Origin: a bacterium | GTDB lineage: Bacteria > Planctomycetota > SZUA-567 | Direction: 5' to 3' | Assembly: GCA_003249795.1 (NCBI GenBank) | Contig: QKHZ01000128.1 | Span: 1-40,267, forward strand | DNA length: 40,267 nucleotides | Part shown: piece by piece, positions 1-7,788 of the stretch | How the letters are laid out: every line of letters begins with the position of its first letter | Position numbering within the stretch: position 1 is the stretch's first letter | Translations under genes and position numbers: made by a program | The notes under the pieces: model-generated | What the model was told of the DNA's origin: nothing | Databases searched by the model: none | What the model saw: the letters and a program-made list of their open reading frames with translations, nothing else

Positions 1-1
1 C

Positions 2-538
2 CTCTCGACCGCTTGCGGCATGAGCTCGCAGGAAAATGATGCACTGAAAAACCTGTCGGCACAACTTGGCGTACAGCCGTCGAAGCAGGAGCCGTCATCA
101 CTTTCGTCACTGGAGTTATTCGACAAGGCAATCCTGCGCTATGATTTTACAGAAGGTACCCGCATCGGCGTTGAACTGATGCAACAGGCAGTCGTTACAC
201 CGGCGCAATTAATGGATCGCGTATACCGCTGCCAGTCGCTGCGATCTGCCGAAGCATCCGGAAAATTGCCGGAACTGATTAGCCTTCTGCAAGGAATCGT
301 CGATGTACAAAAGGCGGCAGACCGCGCACGCGGACGTGAGGGAGTCGATGCGGAACGGCTTTATGCGCAGATGTTTGACTACCTGCACGCAATGGTCCGG
401 CTCAAATTGATCACGCGCGCAACGCCTGAAGCGTGGCAGTTCTTTCTTGATCTTCGCGGACGTTTCAGTTTCCTGACTTCGGACAAACAATGGATCGAAT
501 ATCGCGACCGGATCTTAGGAAAGTCCCTGCAAGCGTAA
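2..538 (+). CDS. 3' part of a probable lipoprotein of unknown function (5' end outside window)
   Basis: The reading frame is open to the left edge of the window, so the first ATG at 20 is probably not the start. Codons 2-19 read L-S-T-A-C-G directly before that Met, which looks like the end of a signal peptide with a lipobox-type Cys (T-A-C), so the mature lipidated residue would be the Cys at 14-16. The rest, about 170 residues, is a soluble, mostly helical, charged domain without a motif I recognise. No ribosome-binding site precedes the ATG at 20, which also favours a longer gene. The next gene in the same direction begins 92 nt downstream and encodes another exported protein. Function unknown; the lipoprotein call is inference from six codons. 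Confidence 0.6.
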   Translation, partial: LSTACGMSSQENDALKNLSAQLGVQPSKQEPSSLSSLELFDKAILRYDFTEGTRIGVELMQQAVVTPAQLMDRVYRCQSLRSAEASGKLPELISLLQGIVDVQKAADRARGREGVDAERLYAQMFDYLHAMVRLKLITRATPEAWQFFLDLRGRFSFLTSDKQWIEYRDRILGKSLQA

Positions 539-630
539 TCGTAGCGCACAAAGGGCGATTGATCCGGCATCGAAATATAATATTGTGAAACACGAAATTC
601 ATAAAAGCAATTTCATATAAAGGCGATTTC

Positions 631-1239
631 ATGATGAAACAAACAGTCGGCTGTATCATTCTCGGTCTGGCGATGGCGATGATTGTCGAAGCGTATTTAC
701 CGCAACACTTCATGGCCAAACCGACTTCCGTAGCTGGCACGAACAATATGAATACCACAGCGGACAGTTTAAAAGCAGATGTCGTTGCATGTGCTCCAAC
801 CCAAACCTGCATGGTGAACGCCCTGCCGCGCAACGAAATCGATACGGGCAAGAAGCTGGAAGAAACGTTCAATGCGGAATACTGGTGCAGAAAAATCACC
901 GAATCCGGATCGCTCAGCAGCAAACTGGTCGCGCGCGACGAGTTGATCGATCTCGGGGCTGAAGGCTACGAAGCCGCCCGCCTCCTGATGCAACAAAAAG
1001 ACCGTGTCGCACGGATCATGGCCATCACCGTCGCACGCGAAACCGGCGGAACCCTTGCCTGCAAAGATCTGCTGGCTCTTCTTTCTGACAACGACGGAAA
1101 AGTCCGATTCCATGCATGCGTTGCTCTGCAGAAGATCTGTGGCACCAACTTCGGATTTTCCTATAATGCGCCGGAAAATGAGCGAAATGCCGCCATTGCC
1201 CGTTGGAAAAACTTCCTATCGGAAAATAACGACCTTTAA
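631..1239 (+). CDS. Exported HEAT-repeat-like protein
   Basis: 202 residues. Residues 1-22 are a hydrophobic N-terminal segment (signal peptide or anchor) after a single Lys, followed by a low-complexity Thr/Ala/Asn linker to about residue 70. Residues 90-200 carry paired amphipathic helices of HEAT type (around DELIDLGAEGYEAARLL, VARIMAITVARE, and a repeat with LLSDNDGKVRFHACVAL), ending in a Phe-x-Tyr and an NAAIARWKNFL helix that often closes such domains. HEAT repeats are protein-protein scaffolds; no catalytic residues are visible. An AAAGGCG sits upstream of the ATG at a usable distance. It lies 20 nt ahead of nfo and is probably cotranscribed with it, although no functional link is evident. 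Confidence 0.75.
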   Translation: MMKQTVGCIILGLAMAMIVEAYLPQHFMAKPTSVAGTNNMNTTADSLKADVVACAPTQTCMVNALPRNEIDTGKKLEETFNAEYWCRKITESGSLSSKLVARDELIDLGAEGYEAARLLMQQKDRVARIMAITVARETGGTLACKDLLALLSDNDGKVRFHACVALQKICGTNFGFSYNAPENERNAAIARWKNFLSENNDL

Positions 1240-1259
1240 CCAAGAGTACAGGAATATGC

Positions 1260-2105
1260 ATGCGATTCGGGCTTCACGTATCGATAGCAGGTGGAATTGA
1301 TCAGGCTGTCAGCCGGGCGCAAGAGCTCGGCTGCGACTGTTTTCAGATCTTTCTTGCAAGCCCTAGGATGTGGAACAATAAACGCATCTCAGATGAAATG
1401 GCACATACTTTTATCAACGCCCGCAGTCAAGCTGACATTGGGCCTGTTGCAGTGCATCTGACATACCTGCCAAACCTTGCCACTCCATTTCCTGACCATT
1501 GGAAAAATGCTGTCGATCATTTGATCATGCAATATGAAGATGCGGCGAAAATCGGAGCCGATTATCTTGTCCTGCACCCGGGAAGCGCGCGCGGCGGGCG
1601 TCATGATAAAGCGGTTTCACGTTGTGCCAAGGCCATCAGCAAAGCCTTGAAAACAGTGAAAAATGGGCCAACAATTCTTCTGGAAAACACGGCCGGAGCC
1701 GGTAGCAGTGTCGGCGCCATGCCCGAAGATCTTGCAGAAATTGACCGTCAGGTTGGCAAACCGGATCGCGTCGGCATGTGTCTGGATACGGCTCACGCGG
1801 TCGCCGCCGGACTGAATCTGCTGCAGGAAGGAGCCATGTCGCGGTTACTGGCAAGGCTTACAAATGACTTTGGACGTAATCCTGTCAAACTCGTGCATTT
1901 GAATGATCTGCGCGCAGCCGCTGGCGTCGGCGTTGACCGGCATGAACATCTCGGGCAAGGCACTCTGGGCGAAATGATTCTCCGCGATATTCTTCACGCC
2001 GAGGGTTTGCAGGAAATGGATTTTATTCTGGAGACCCCGGTCGAAAATGAAGGCGACGATAAAAAGAATCTCCAGATAGCTCGCAAATTCGCCGGACTTC
2101 TTTAA
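1260..2105 (+). CDS. nfo: Endonuclease IV (AP endonuclease)
   Basis: 281 residues, the normal length for the family. The enzyme cleaves DNA 5' to abasic sites in base-excision repair using three zinc ions in a TIM barrel. All nine metal-ligand positions known from E. coli Nfo are present: H66, H106, E142, D176, H179, H213, D226, H228 and E258, in recognisable contexts (VLHPGS, LENTAG, LDTAH, HLNDL, DRHEH, ETP). The start at 1260 has an ACAGGA ribosome-binding site 8 nt upstream and begins with the family-typical MRFGLHVSIAGG. It follows the HEAT-repeat gene by 20 nt and ends convergent to the mutarotase-like gene. Nothing suggests loss of function. Confidence 0.95.
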   Translation: MRFGLHVSIAGGIDQAVSRAQELGCDCFQIFLASPRMWNNKRISDEMAHTFINARSQADIGPVAVHLTYLPNLATPFPDHWKNAVDHLIMQYEDAAKIGADYLVLHPGSARGGRHDKAVSRCAKAISKALKTVKNGPTILLENTAGAGSSVGAMPEDLAEIDRQVGKPDRVGMCLDTAHAVAAGLNLLQEGAMSRLLARLTNDFGRNPVKLVHLNDLRAAAGVGVDRHEHLGQGTLGEMILRDILHAEGLQEMDFILETPVENEGDDKKNLQIARKFAGLL

Positions 2106-2158
2106 TCAACAATTCCCGTCTCTGAGAATACAGAACACACCAACTATTTTTCGTAAAT

Positions 2159-3037
2159 TCAAGCTAGCGAACGGATCGAGATCACATTCGAAAAGATCTG
2201 TTCCGGCGCAAGCGACAATATGCCGGGTTTGTTTTCAATTGTACCGTCAGTGTCAGCCGGATCGTCATGACTGAACCACGGTTCAATACAGACATATTGC
2301 GCCGCAGGCTTAGCCCAGATCCCCAGATGCGGAGCGCCACCTGTATCCATCTCAACTGTCCGTCCACTCGGCAGGTGTTTCACTTGAATCTTGCGGCAGG
2401 TCACATCTTTAAAGATCAGCGCGTCGTGATCAAACAGCGTCGGCGTCAGCTTGATTTCATTTTCATTTTTCAAATACGGCACACCTCGCACAGTAAGAAG
2501 TTCATTTTCAAGACTGTAGTTATCCAACGTCTGGGGACGATCAAAAATGACACTATACTCCGTGAGTTTTTGCGGTAATGCAATCCCCGGGTGAGAACCC
2601 AATGTAAACAGCAACGTCTCCGACCCGCTGTTTTTCACTACATACTCAATCGCCACGCCATCATCAATCAAACGAAACATAACGTCAAAGACAAATGAAA
2701 ACGGATACATCGCCCGCGTCTCTTCCGAATCTGTCAGCCGAAGCGTCACCGACTCTGCCTGCTGATTAACCACAGAAAACACACTTGAGCGCGCAAAGCC
2801 GTGTTTCTGCATTGTATAACTTTTTCCCTGATAGGTATATTCCCCATTTCGCAACCGGCCGACAATCGGAAACAGAATTGGTGCTGTCCCCTGCCACACC
2901 GCAGGATCGCCCGACCAGATCAACTCATCACTCCGTTTTTTATGAAAAACCCGCCGCAACTCAGCGCCCACCGGGCTGATTTCCGCACAAACGATGTCAT
3001 TTTCCAGAATCAGGTTTTCCATGTGTCCATTCTCCAT
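2159..3037 (-). CDS. Aldose 1-epimerase (galactose mutarotase) family protein, LacX/YphB-like
   Basis: 292 residues from the first ATG; a second ATG at 3022 (residue 6) has a better ribosome-binding site (GGAG, 9 nt away) and may be the real start. The protein has the beta-rich galactose-mutarotase fold pattern: ILFPIVGRL, then KHGFAR, a central GSHPGIALP block with the active-site His, and a C-terminal PWFSHDDPADTDG region. These features match the LacX-like subgroup, which acts on hexose or hexose-6-phosphate anomers; the exact sugar cannot be read from sequence. It is a single gene, convergent with nfo and divergent from ychJ. Family assignment is firm, substrate unknown. Confidence 0.88.
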   Translation of the reverse strand: MENGHMENLILENDIVCAEISPVGAELRRVFHKKRSDELIWSGDPAVWQGTAPILFPIVGRLRNGEYTYQGKSYTMQKHGFARSSVFSVVNQQAESVTLRLTDSEETRAMYPFSFVFDVMFRLIDDGVAIEYVVKNSGSETLLFTLGSHPGIALPQKLTEYSVIFDRPQTLDNYSLENELLTVRGVPYLKNENEIKLTPTLFDHDALIFKDVTCRKIQVKHLPSGRTVEMDTGGAPHLGIWAKPAAQYVCIEPWFSHDDPADTDGTIENKPGILSLAPEQIFSNVISIRSLA

Positions 3038-3156
3038 CTCGCCAGATTTTCATACTCAAAGAAAACCATATCGTTTTTTCGCTTCGGCTGCAATGTCTCA
3101 CACGTAAGAATGTCACCTATTTTTAACACCCAAACCACAGCATCGGTAAAAAGCGA

Positions 3157-3184
3157 TTGACACGCTCCCTCCCAGCGCTATCTT
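3157..3184 (+). promoter_or_regulatory. Sigma70-type promoter upstream of the SEC-C gene
   Basis: A perfect -35 hexamer TTGACA (3157-3162), a 16-nt spacer and a -10-like TATCTT (3179-3184) lie about 95 nt upstream of the ychJ-like start. A short inverted repeat, AGTGGC/GCCACT, lies just downstream in the predicted 5' untranslated region. The spacer is 1 nt short of optimum and the -10 is two bases off consensus. Inference from consensus only. Confidence 0.5.
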
Positions 3185-3278
3185 TAGTGGCTGGAAGCGG
3201 CCACTGCACGTGTTACCGCTGACATGGTTAATGAAAATAACATTACCGCGCTGCGGCATATAAAACAGGAGAAATAAG

Positions 3279-3764
3279 ATGAGTTTGTGTCCCTGCGGCT
3301 CTGAAAAAGAGTACGCCGATTGTTGCCAGCCCCTGATTCAGGGAGAACGTCTGGCGAAAACTGCGGAAGAACTGTTGCGCTCGCGGTATTCCGCACATGT
3401 CAAACACGATGTCGATTACATTCTGCAGACGGTCTTGCCGGATCAGGCCTACCGCCATGACCGCAAGGCAATTGATGAATGGAGTCGCAATACCAGCTGG
3501 AAGCGTCTTGAAATCAAGCAGATCAAAGACGGCGGCGAAAACGATATCGGCGCAATTATCGAGTTCTCCGCTTTTTTCATGCTCGAAGGCCTGGAAAAAG
3601 AGCACCACGAAGTCGCGCTCTTCCGTAAAATTGACGGCAAGTGGTACTTTGACGATGGCGAAACCAAACTCGAGCCAATCGTCAATGAAAACAAGCGCGT
3701 CAAGCCCAACGACCCATGCCCTTGCGGCAGTGGCAAGAAACATAAAAAGTGTTGCGGGCGCTAA
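3279..3764 (+). CDS. YchJ-type (UPF0225) SEC-C motif protein
   Basis: 161 residues. Two zinc-binding SEC-C motifs flank an NTF2-like domain: the N-terminal motif uses C4, C6, C15 and C16 (CPCGS...CC), the C-terminal one C147, C149, C158 and C159 ([13 protein letters not shown]). The middle, residues 25-135, has the YchJ pattern ([30 protein letters not shown]). The SEC-C motif is also the SecB/ribosome-binding tail of SecA, so a zinc-dependent protein or ribosome contact is plausible, but the biological role of YchJ is not established. An AGGAGA ribosome-binding site precedes the ATG, a TTGACA promoter lies upstream and a hairpin terminator follows. Single-gene unit. Confidence 0.9.
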   Translation: MSLCPCGSEKEYADCCQPLIQGERLAKTAEELLRSRYSAHVKHDVDYILQTVLPDQAYRHDRKAIDEWSRNTSWKRLEIKQIKDGGENDIGAIIEFSAFFMLEGLEKEHHEVALFRKIDGKWYFDDGETKLEPIVNENKRVKPNDPCPCGSGKKHKKCCGR

Positions 3765-3813
3765 ATCGAATGCGCACTGTGTTTATCCGCTAACACAACG
3801 CCCGAGATTCTGA

Positions 3814-3856
3814 AAACTGCCATCCCCTTTTCAATAAGGCGATGGCAGTTTCTTTT
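3814..3856 (+). terminator. Intrinsic terminator after the SEC-C gene (possibly bidirectional)
   Basis: An 11-bp perfect stem (3814-3824 pairing with 3841-3851, core AACTGCCATC/GATGGCAGTT) with a 16-nt loop is followed by TCTTTT. Read on the minus strand, the stem is followed by a short T run, so it may also serve the convergent UroD-like gene that ends at 3891. Confidence 0.7.
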
Positions 3857-3890
3857 GATGAGATCTGATATCAAAGCGCTTGTCAAAAAA

Positions 3891-5054
3891 TCAGTCTTCC
3901 CAAGACGCATCCAGTTTCCGGTGCAAATCACGGACAGCTTCGCGGTCTTTGCACTGCCAGTGCACGCCGGTATATCCGCACAGGAAAATATTTGGGTTGT
4001 CACGGCTGATAATCATATCCTTGTGCAGCCAGTCAAACTCTCCCCCTTGAGGAATTTCCTGCCCGACCAGTAACGTAATCGGCCTGTCTTTCAATGCCTG
4101 CCGCGCTTCATCAACGCTGATTGAACCTGCTGCTGTCACCGTCTGGATCATCTTGCCTGCTTCCGTTGCCGCAACGGGCAGGTTCTCAAGCGTAACATGA
4201 AAAACATGAGGGCCGCTGCAGGGATGAATATGAAGCGGGCCGAATTCATCAGCGATCATCTTGTCATACGGCAGAATAAAGTCCCGATAAAAGTCGGCTG
4301 CAACCATATTCACCGAGCACTCGGCAATCCGCACAAACCGGTTAAGCGGCGCGCGACGAGACTCGGGAATCCATTCCATCAGATTTTTCTGCACCGCAAT
4401 CCAGAACCTCGTCAACCGTGTCATGAACTCGTCCCACAACTCCGGCTCTTCATACGGCGCGGTAAACGCATCGGTTCCCGTCATCGCGTGCGCAAGATTA
4501 AACGGCCCCTGCATATCAGGATATGCAATGCGAAAAGTCGACGGTGCCAGTGCATCAATCGTCTGAATTGTCCGGCGGATTTCGGGCAGAATGCCGGAGG
4601 TTGCCGGATCCGGATCCGGTTGCGCCAGCAGTTCTTCCATCTCGACGGTGTACGCAGGCGTATTATCCAGCGCTTCATTGAGCGGAATTCCGAAACTGGG
4701 AACCAGTGTCCCTGTCCCTTTTCCAAGCTGAAAAACGGGATGAACCGGATTCAATAGCGCTAGCGGTGAAAGCATCTGCAAAACCTGCGACGCCAGGGTT
4801 GCCTGCTCAGGGTCGGTGATATTCACCTTCGGCAGAGGATACTGCTCAGACTTCGGAAGAAAATCACCCGGCTCAATGCGATGGTTAATGCTAAGCGTCG
4901 GATATGCTCTCTGCTTGCCGTCCAGCGCAAGTTCCAATGCCTCAAGTCCGTGCCGAGCGGGATTTGCATCATAAATCGTCTGAAAATAATCACACGCATC
5001 ATTAAATGAGCCGACCGCCGCAGGAACCTTCGCCGTCATCACACTCGCTGTCAT
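3891..5054 (-). CDS. Uroporphyrinogen decarboxylase family protein (URO-D/MtaA superfamily)
   Basis: 387 residues, longer than genuine HemE (about 350). The C-terminal two thirds follow the URO-D TIM-barrel pattern: a PDMQGPFNLAH segment, an Arg/Glu-bearing IAECSVNMVAADFYRDFILPY helix and a metal-site-like HIHPCSGPHVF loop, then ITLLVGQEIPQGG near the end. The N-terminal 100 residues are Pro-rich and do not carry the HemE signature PVWFMRQAGR, so haem synthesis is unlikely; corrinoid or methyl-transfer relatives (MtaA, CmuA) share the HxC-type site. It starts with a GGGAGAG ribosome-binding site and is divergent from an AraC regulator, beside a GH130 gene. That context suggests use of a methylated or sugar-linked substrate, which is inference. 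Confidence 0.78.
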   Translation of the reverse strand: MTASVMTAKVPAAVGSFNDACDYFQTIYDANPARHGLEALELALDGKQRAYPTLSINHRIEPGDFLPKSEQYPLPKVNITDPEQATLASQVLQMLSPLALLNPVHPVFQLGKGTGTLVPSFGIPLNEALDNTPAYTVEMEELLAQPDPDPATSGILPEIRRTIQTIDALAPSTFRIAYPDMQGPFNLAHAMTGTDAFTAPYEEPELWDEFMTRLTRFWIAVQKNLMEWIPESRRAPLNRFVRIAECSVNMVAADFYRDFILPYDKMIADEFGPLHIHPCSGPHVFHVTLENLPVAATEAGKMIQTVTAAGSISVDEARQALKDRPITLLVGQEIPQGGEFDWLHKDMIISRDNPNIFLCGYTGVHWQCKDREAVRDLHRKLDASWED

Positions 5055-5142
5055 CGTTTCTCTCCCATACCATCACCGAATAGTTGAAAATACTCTTCCT
5101 AACTTCAGATTACTTTTTGATATGAATAGTTCAATTGTTGAA

Positions 5143-5148
5143 TATAAT
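5143..5148 (+). promoter_or_regulatory. Consensus -10 box (TATAAT) ahead of the AraC regulator
   Basis: A perfect TATAAT sits 40 nt upstream of the ATG at 5188. A TTGATA at 5117-5122 could be a -35 element but the spacing (20 nt) is long, as expected for an activator-dependent promoter. Its position downstream of an earlier in-frame ATG at 5122 argues that 5188 is the true start of the regulator. The same 133-nt gap must also hold the divergent promoter of the UroD-like gene. Confidence 0.45.
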
Positions 5149-5187
5149 TCATTAGTTGTCTTTTTTGATCATAGCCTCGGAGATAGA

Positions 5188-5991
5188 ATGGAATACTTTG
5201 ACGACCTGACCGTGACGCACGCACGGGAGATCATCAACTGCCCGACCCATATGCGCGGACATTGCCCAACAATGTGGTCACTGGAGTTTGTCGTCTCAGG
5301 CGAGATCTATTATCAGATTGATGAGAAGCCGGAGATTGTGATTGCAGGGCCGGCTGTACACTGGCACCACCCCGACCATTGTTACTGTTACGGACCGACG
5401 GAGAAAAATAACTGGCAGCATTTGTATACGACATTTACCGGCGAGCGGGGACGGCGAATCAGCGATGAGGGCTTGATGCCGCTTTCAGCAGATTGCTGGA
5501 TGCCGGTTATTTCGGCAATCGAATTTGAACAGACGTTTCGCGAGTATTTATTCCATGCACATGAAATCGGGCCTCTGCACCGGGGGCACTGCGTTGTGCT
5601 GCTTGAAAAACTGCTCCTGATTCTTCAGGACGATTACAGGCAGATGTTTCAGAAAGCCAACCCGATCCGGCAGACAGACCTGCAAACCATCCTGCACGAA
5701 ATCCGATTGGCTCCGACAGAAGAATATGATGCAGATAACCTCGCAACGCGGCTGCATCTATCCGCCAGCCACTTCCGCCGCTGTTTTCACCGCGCCGTCG
5801 GCATGCCGCTGCACCAGTACGTCATCAGTTGCCGCTTGAACCTTGCCGCCGACCTGCTGCACCAAACCGACCGGCAAATCAAAGAGATCGGGATTGCCTG
5901 CGGCTATCCCGACCCTGTACGGTTTACCAAAGCATTTTCAAAACAGTTCGGCCTCAACCCACGCGACTATCGCCTCACGATTTCAGGCTGA
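5188..5991 (+). CDS. AraC/XylS-family transcriptional regulator
   Basis: 267 residues from the preferred ATG at 5188, which has GGAG 5 nt upstream; an in-frame ATG at 5122 would give 289 residues but has no ribosome-binding site, encodes an AT-rich leader and lies upstream of a TATAAT box. The N-terminal 150 residues form a cupin-like sensor (around LEFVVSGEIYYQIDEKP and a His-rich HWHHPDHCYCYGP strand). The last 100 residues carry the two AraC helix-turn-helix motifs: LATRLHLSASHFRRCFHRAVG and IKEIGIACGYPDPVRFTKAF, ending FGLNPRDYR. It probably senses a sugar and controls the divergent UroD-like gene and the adjacent GH130 gene, which is convergent with it. Regulatory targets are inference from position. 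Confidence 0.92.
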   Translation: MEYFDDLTVTHAREIINCPTHMRGHCPTMWSLEFVVSGEIYYQIDEKPEIVIAGPAVHWHHPDHCYCYGPTEKNNWQHLYTTFTGERGRRISDEGLMPLSADCWMPVISAIEFEQTFREYLFHAHEIGPLHRGHCVVLLEKLLLILQDDYRQMFQKANPIRQTDLQTILHEIRLAPTEEYDADNLATRLHLSASHFRRCFHRAVGMPLHQYVISCRLNLAADLLHQTDRQIKEIGIACGYPDPVRFTKAFSKQFGLNPRDYRLTISG

Positions 5992-6016
5992 AGAAGGTGC
6001 CTAATCGTTGAATAAC

Positions 6017-7057
6017 TTATTTTGACAGATCCCAGTCCACCGGCTTGCACGCGGCCAGCAACTCGTCAACATGCGCGGTAGCCAGACATTCGACCGCGTC
6101 ACCAGCACCATAATAAATTTTCACTTCACCATCCGGCTCAAGAATCATCCCCCCGGGGAAGATCACATTGTCGCGGAATCCGCCGGTTAATTCATAGTCT
6201 GCTTCGGGTGCAATCAGAGGCGTCTGGCACATTCCGATCACCTTGCGCGGATTTTCAAGATCCAGCAGCATGATGCCTGCATTATAACGTTTTGTCCACC
6301 GAGGCTCCCACCCGTTTTTACCGCGGGAGTTATCGATGTCGACAGCGTGGAATGTCGTCAACCAGCCCTTCGGGGTCTTTACAGGAGGTGCGGCCGGACC
6401 GATTTTGTCGTTAGCAAACGGGACGTGTTCAACACCCATCACAAGTTTTGTGTCTCCCCAGTAGCGCAGATCAGGAGAACACGACGACCAGATATCAAAC
6501 CGCGTCGACTCCCACGCTTCGCGTCCTCGTCCGTACATCGGAAATGGTCGTTCTAGCCGGACGTATTTACCACCGATCTTTTCAGGAAATAGAACCATGT
6601 TGCGGTTTTCCGGCACAGTCAGATGCATCAGTTCGAAGTTCTGGAAATCATCGGTCACCGCAATTCCGCCGCGCACACCGTGATAGGAATCGACAGCAAA
6701 GCACATGCAGCAGCGTCCGTCGATTACAGTCAAACGAGGATCATAAATGCGAATGATGCGGTGTTCCTTCAGCCATTCTCCGCTCAAGCATGGTTTTGCT
6801 TCAACCTGCCAGTTGATACCGTCATCGCTGTAAGCAAGCCCTAGGTTTACACCAACAGACTTGTACTGATCAGTTCCTTCATGATCAAAAATGTCATTCC
6901 GGAACACCATCACGTACTTTCCATTGAACTTGGTTACTCCAGCGTTAAACGCTAACGAACACCGATAGGGTACGTCTTTGGGCGCGACAACGGGGTTGGT
7001 TTTCTCACGTTTCAGACAGGCGACTGAATGCAACTCTCCTACAGCACGATATGACAT
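6017..7057 (-). CDS. Glycoside hydrolase family 130 protein (beta-mannoside phosphorylase/mannosidase type)
   Basis: 346 residues, one five-bladed propeller domain. Family marks are YDPRLT at 105-110 with the candidate general acid D106, NMVLFPEKIGGKYVRLERP near 153-171, KIGPAAPPVKT at 218-228 and a YNAGIMLLD motif. GH130 enzymes phosphorolyse or hydrolyse beta-linked mannosides, for example beta-1,4-mannosyl-glucose or mannobiose; the subfamily and substrate cannot be fixed by eye. No signal peptide is present, so it acts in the cytoplasm on imported disaccharides. The start has AAAGGA 8 nt upstream. It is convergent with the AraC gene 25 nt away and probably belongs to that regulon. Confidence 0.9.
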   Translation of the reverse strand: MSYRAVGELHSVACLKREKTNPVVAPKDVPYRCSLAFNAGVTKFNGKYVMVFRNDIFDHEGTDQYKSVGVNLGLAYSDDGINWQVEAKPCLSGEWLKEHRIIRIYDPRLTVIDGRCCMCFAVDSYHGVRGGIAVTDDFQNFELMHLTVPENRNMVLFPEKIGGKYVRLERPFPMYGRGREAWESTRFDIWSSCSPDLRYWGDTKLVMGVEHVPFANDKIGPAAPPVKTPKGWLTTFHAVDIDNSRGKNGWEPRWTKRYNAGIMLLDLENPRKVIGMCQTPLIAPEADYELTGGFRDNVIFPGGMILEPDGEVKIYYGAGDAVECLATAHVDELLAACKPVDWDLSK

Positions 7058-7316
7058 ATTCTTTTTCCTTTAAAAAGTTAGCGAAACTGTACGCATAGGA
7101 AAACTACCTCATTTGTTACAATAAACAATGACTGATCATCCTGAATATATAACATATTGTTTTATGCGTTATTTCCTCGATATCGTCTCAACCTCCGCAA
7201 AACCGTCAGCGCCCTCTTGTACTGCTCCCGCCAAATGAATACAGTAACAGCAATCAGCCAGGATTTCGGACGACCGTTTCCGGATCTATGGCGGCACTCT
7301 TTTATGAAAGAACTCG

Positions 7317-7673
7317 ATGCACAAACTTCTTCCCCTACTTCTTCTGATCGGTTCAAATATTTTCATGACCTACGCGTGGTACGGCCATCTGCGTGATCTT
7401 CGTGACAAGCCGATATGGATTGCGATTGTCGCCAGTTGGGCCGTCGCGTTTCTGGAATACTGCCTGCAGGTTCCGGCAAACCGCATCGGGCACGATGTCT
7501 ATACGCTGCCGCAACTGAAAATCATGCAGGAAGTGATTACGATGTGCGTCTTCGGCGTTTTCTGCGTAGTGTATATGAAAGAGAAGCTGACGCTGGACTT
7601 TTTATGGGCAGGACTCTGTCTGCTGGGGGCGGTCTTCTTTCTCTTCCGCGGGCTAAAACCGCCGACTTCGTGA
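7317..7673 (+). CDS. DUF486 family small membrane protein (DMT superfamily-like)
   Basis: 118 residues with four predicted transmembrane helices: about 3-19, 33-52, 70-86 and 93-111. The order and motifs (SNIFMTYAWYGHL, WAVAFLEYCLQVPANRIG, LKIMQEVITMCVF) are those of the conserved DUF486/COG3169 family, which resembles half of a drug/metabolite transporter. Transport function is presumed, substrate unknown. The ribosome-binding site is weak (AAAG-like), which lowers certainty about the start but not about the gene. It is divergent from the GH130 gene across 259 nt and lies ahead of the aminopeptidase gene. Confidence 0.88.
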   Translation: MHKLLPLLLLIGSNIFMTYAWYGHLRDLRDKPIWIAIVASWAVAFLEYCLQVPANRIGHDVYTLPQLKIMQEVITMCVFGVFCVVYMKEKLTLDFLWAGLCLLGAVFFLFRGLKPPTS

Positions 7674-7788
7674 GAACCCGCCTTTCGTCATCTAGCTTGC
7701 TGTTTTTATGTGAACTGTCCTTCGCATTTTCATACAATAAAAAGATATCCGCACATATATAAGATTCTCAAAAGAAAAGGAAAACACC

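Noticed and set aside
3184-3396. Overlapping minus-strand frames inside the SEC-C gene region and similar shadow frames across the window.
   Set aside because: They lie opposite confirmed genes, lack ribosome-binding sites and show no family patterns; they are complementary-strand artefacts.
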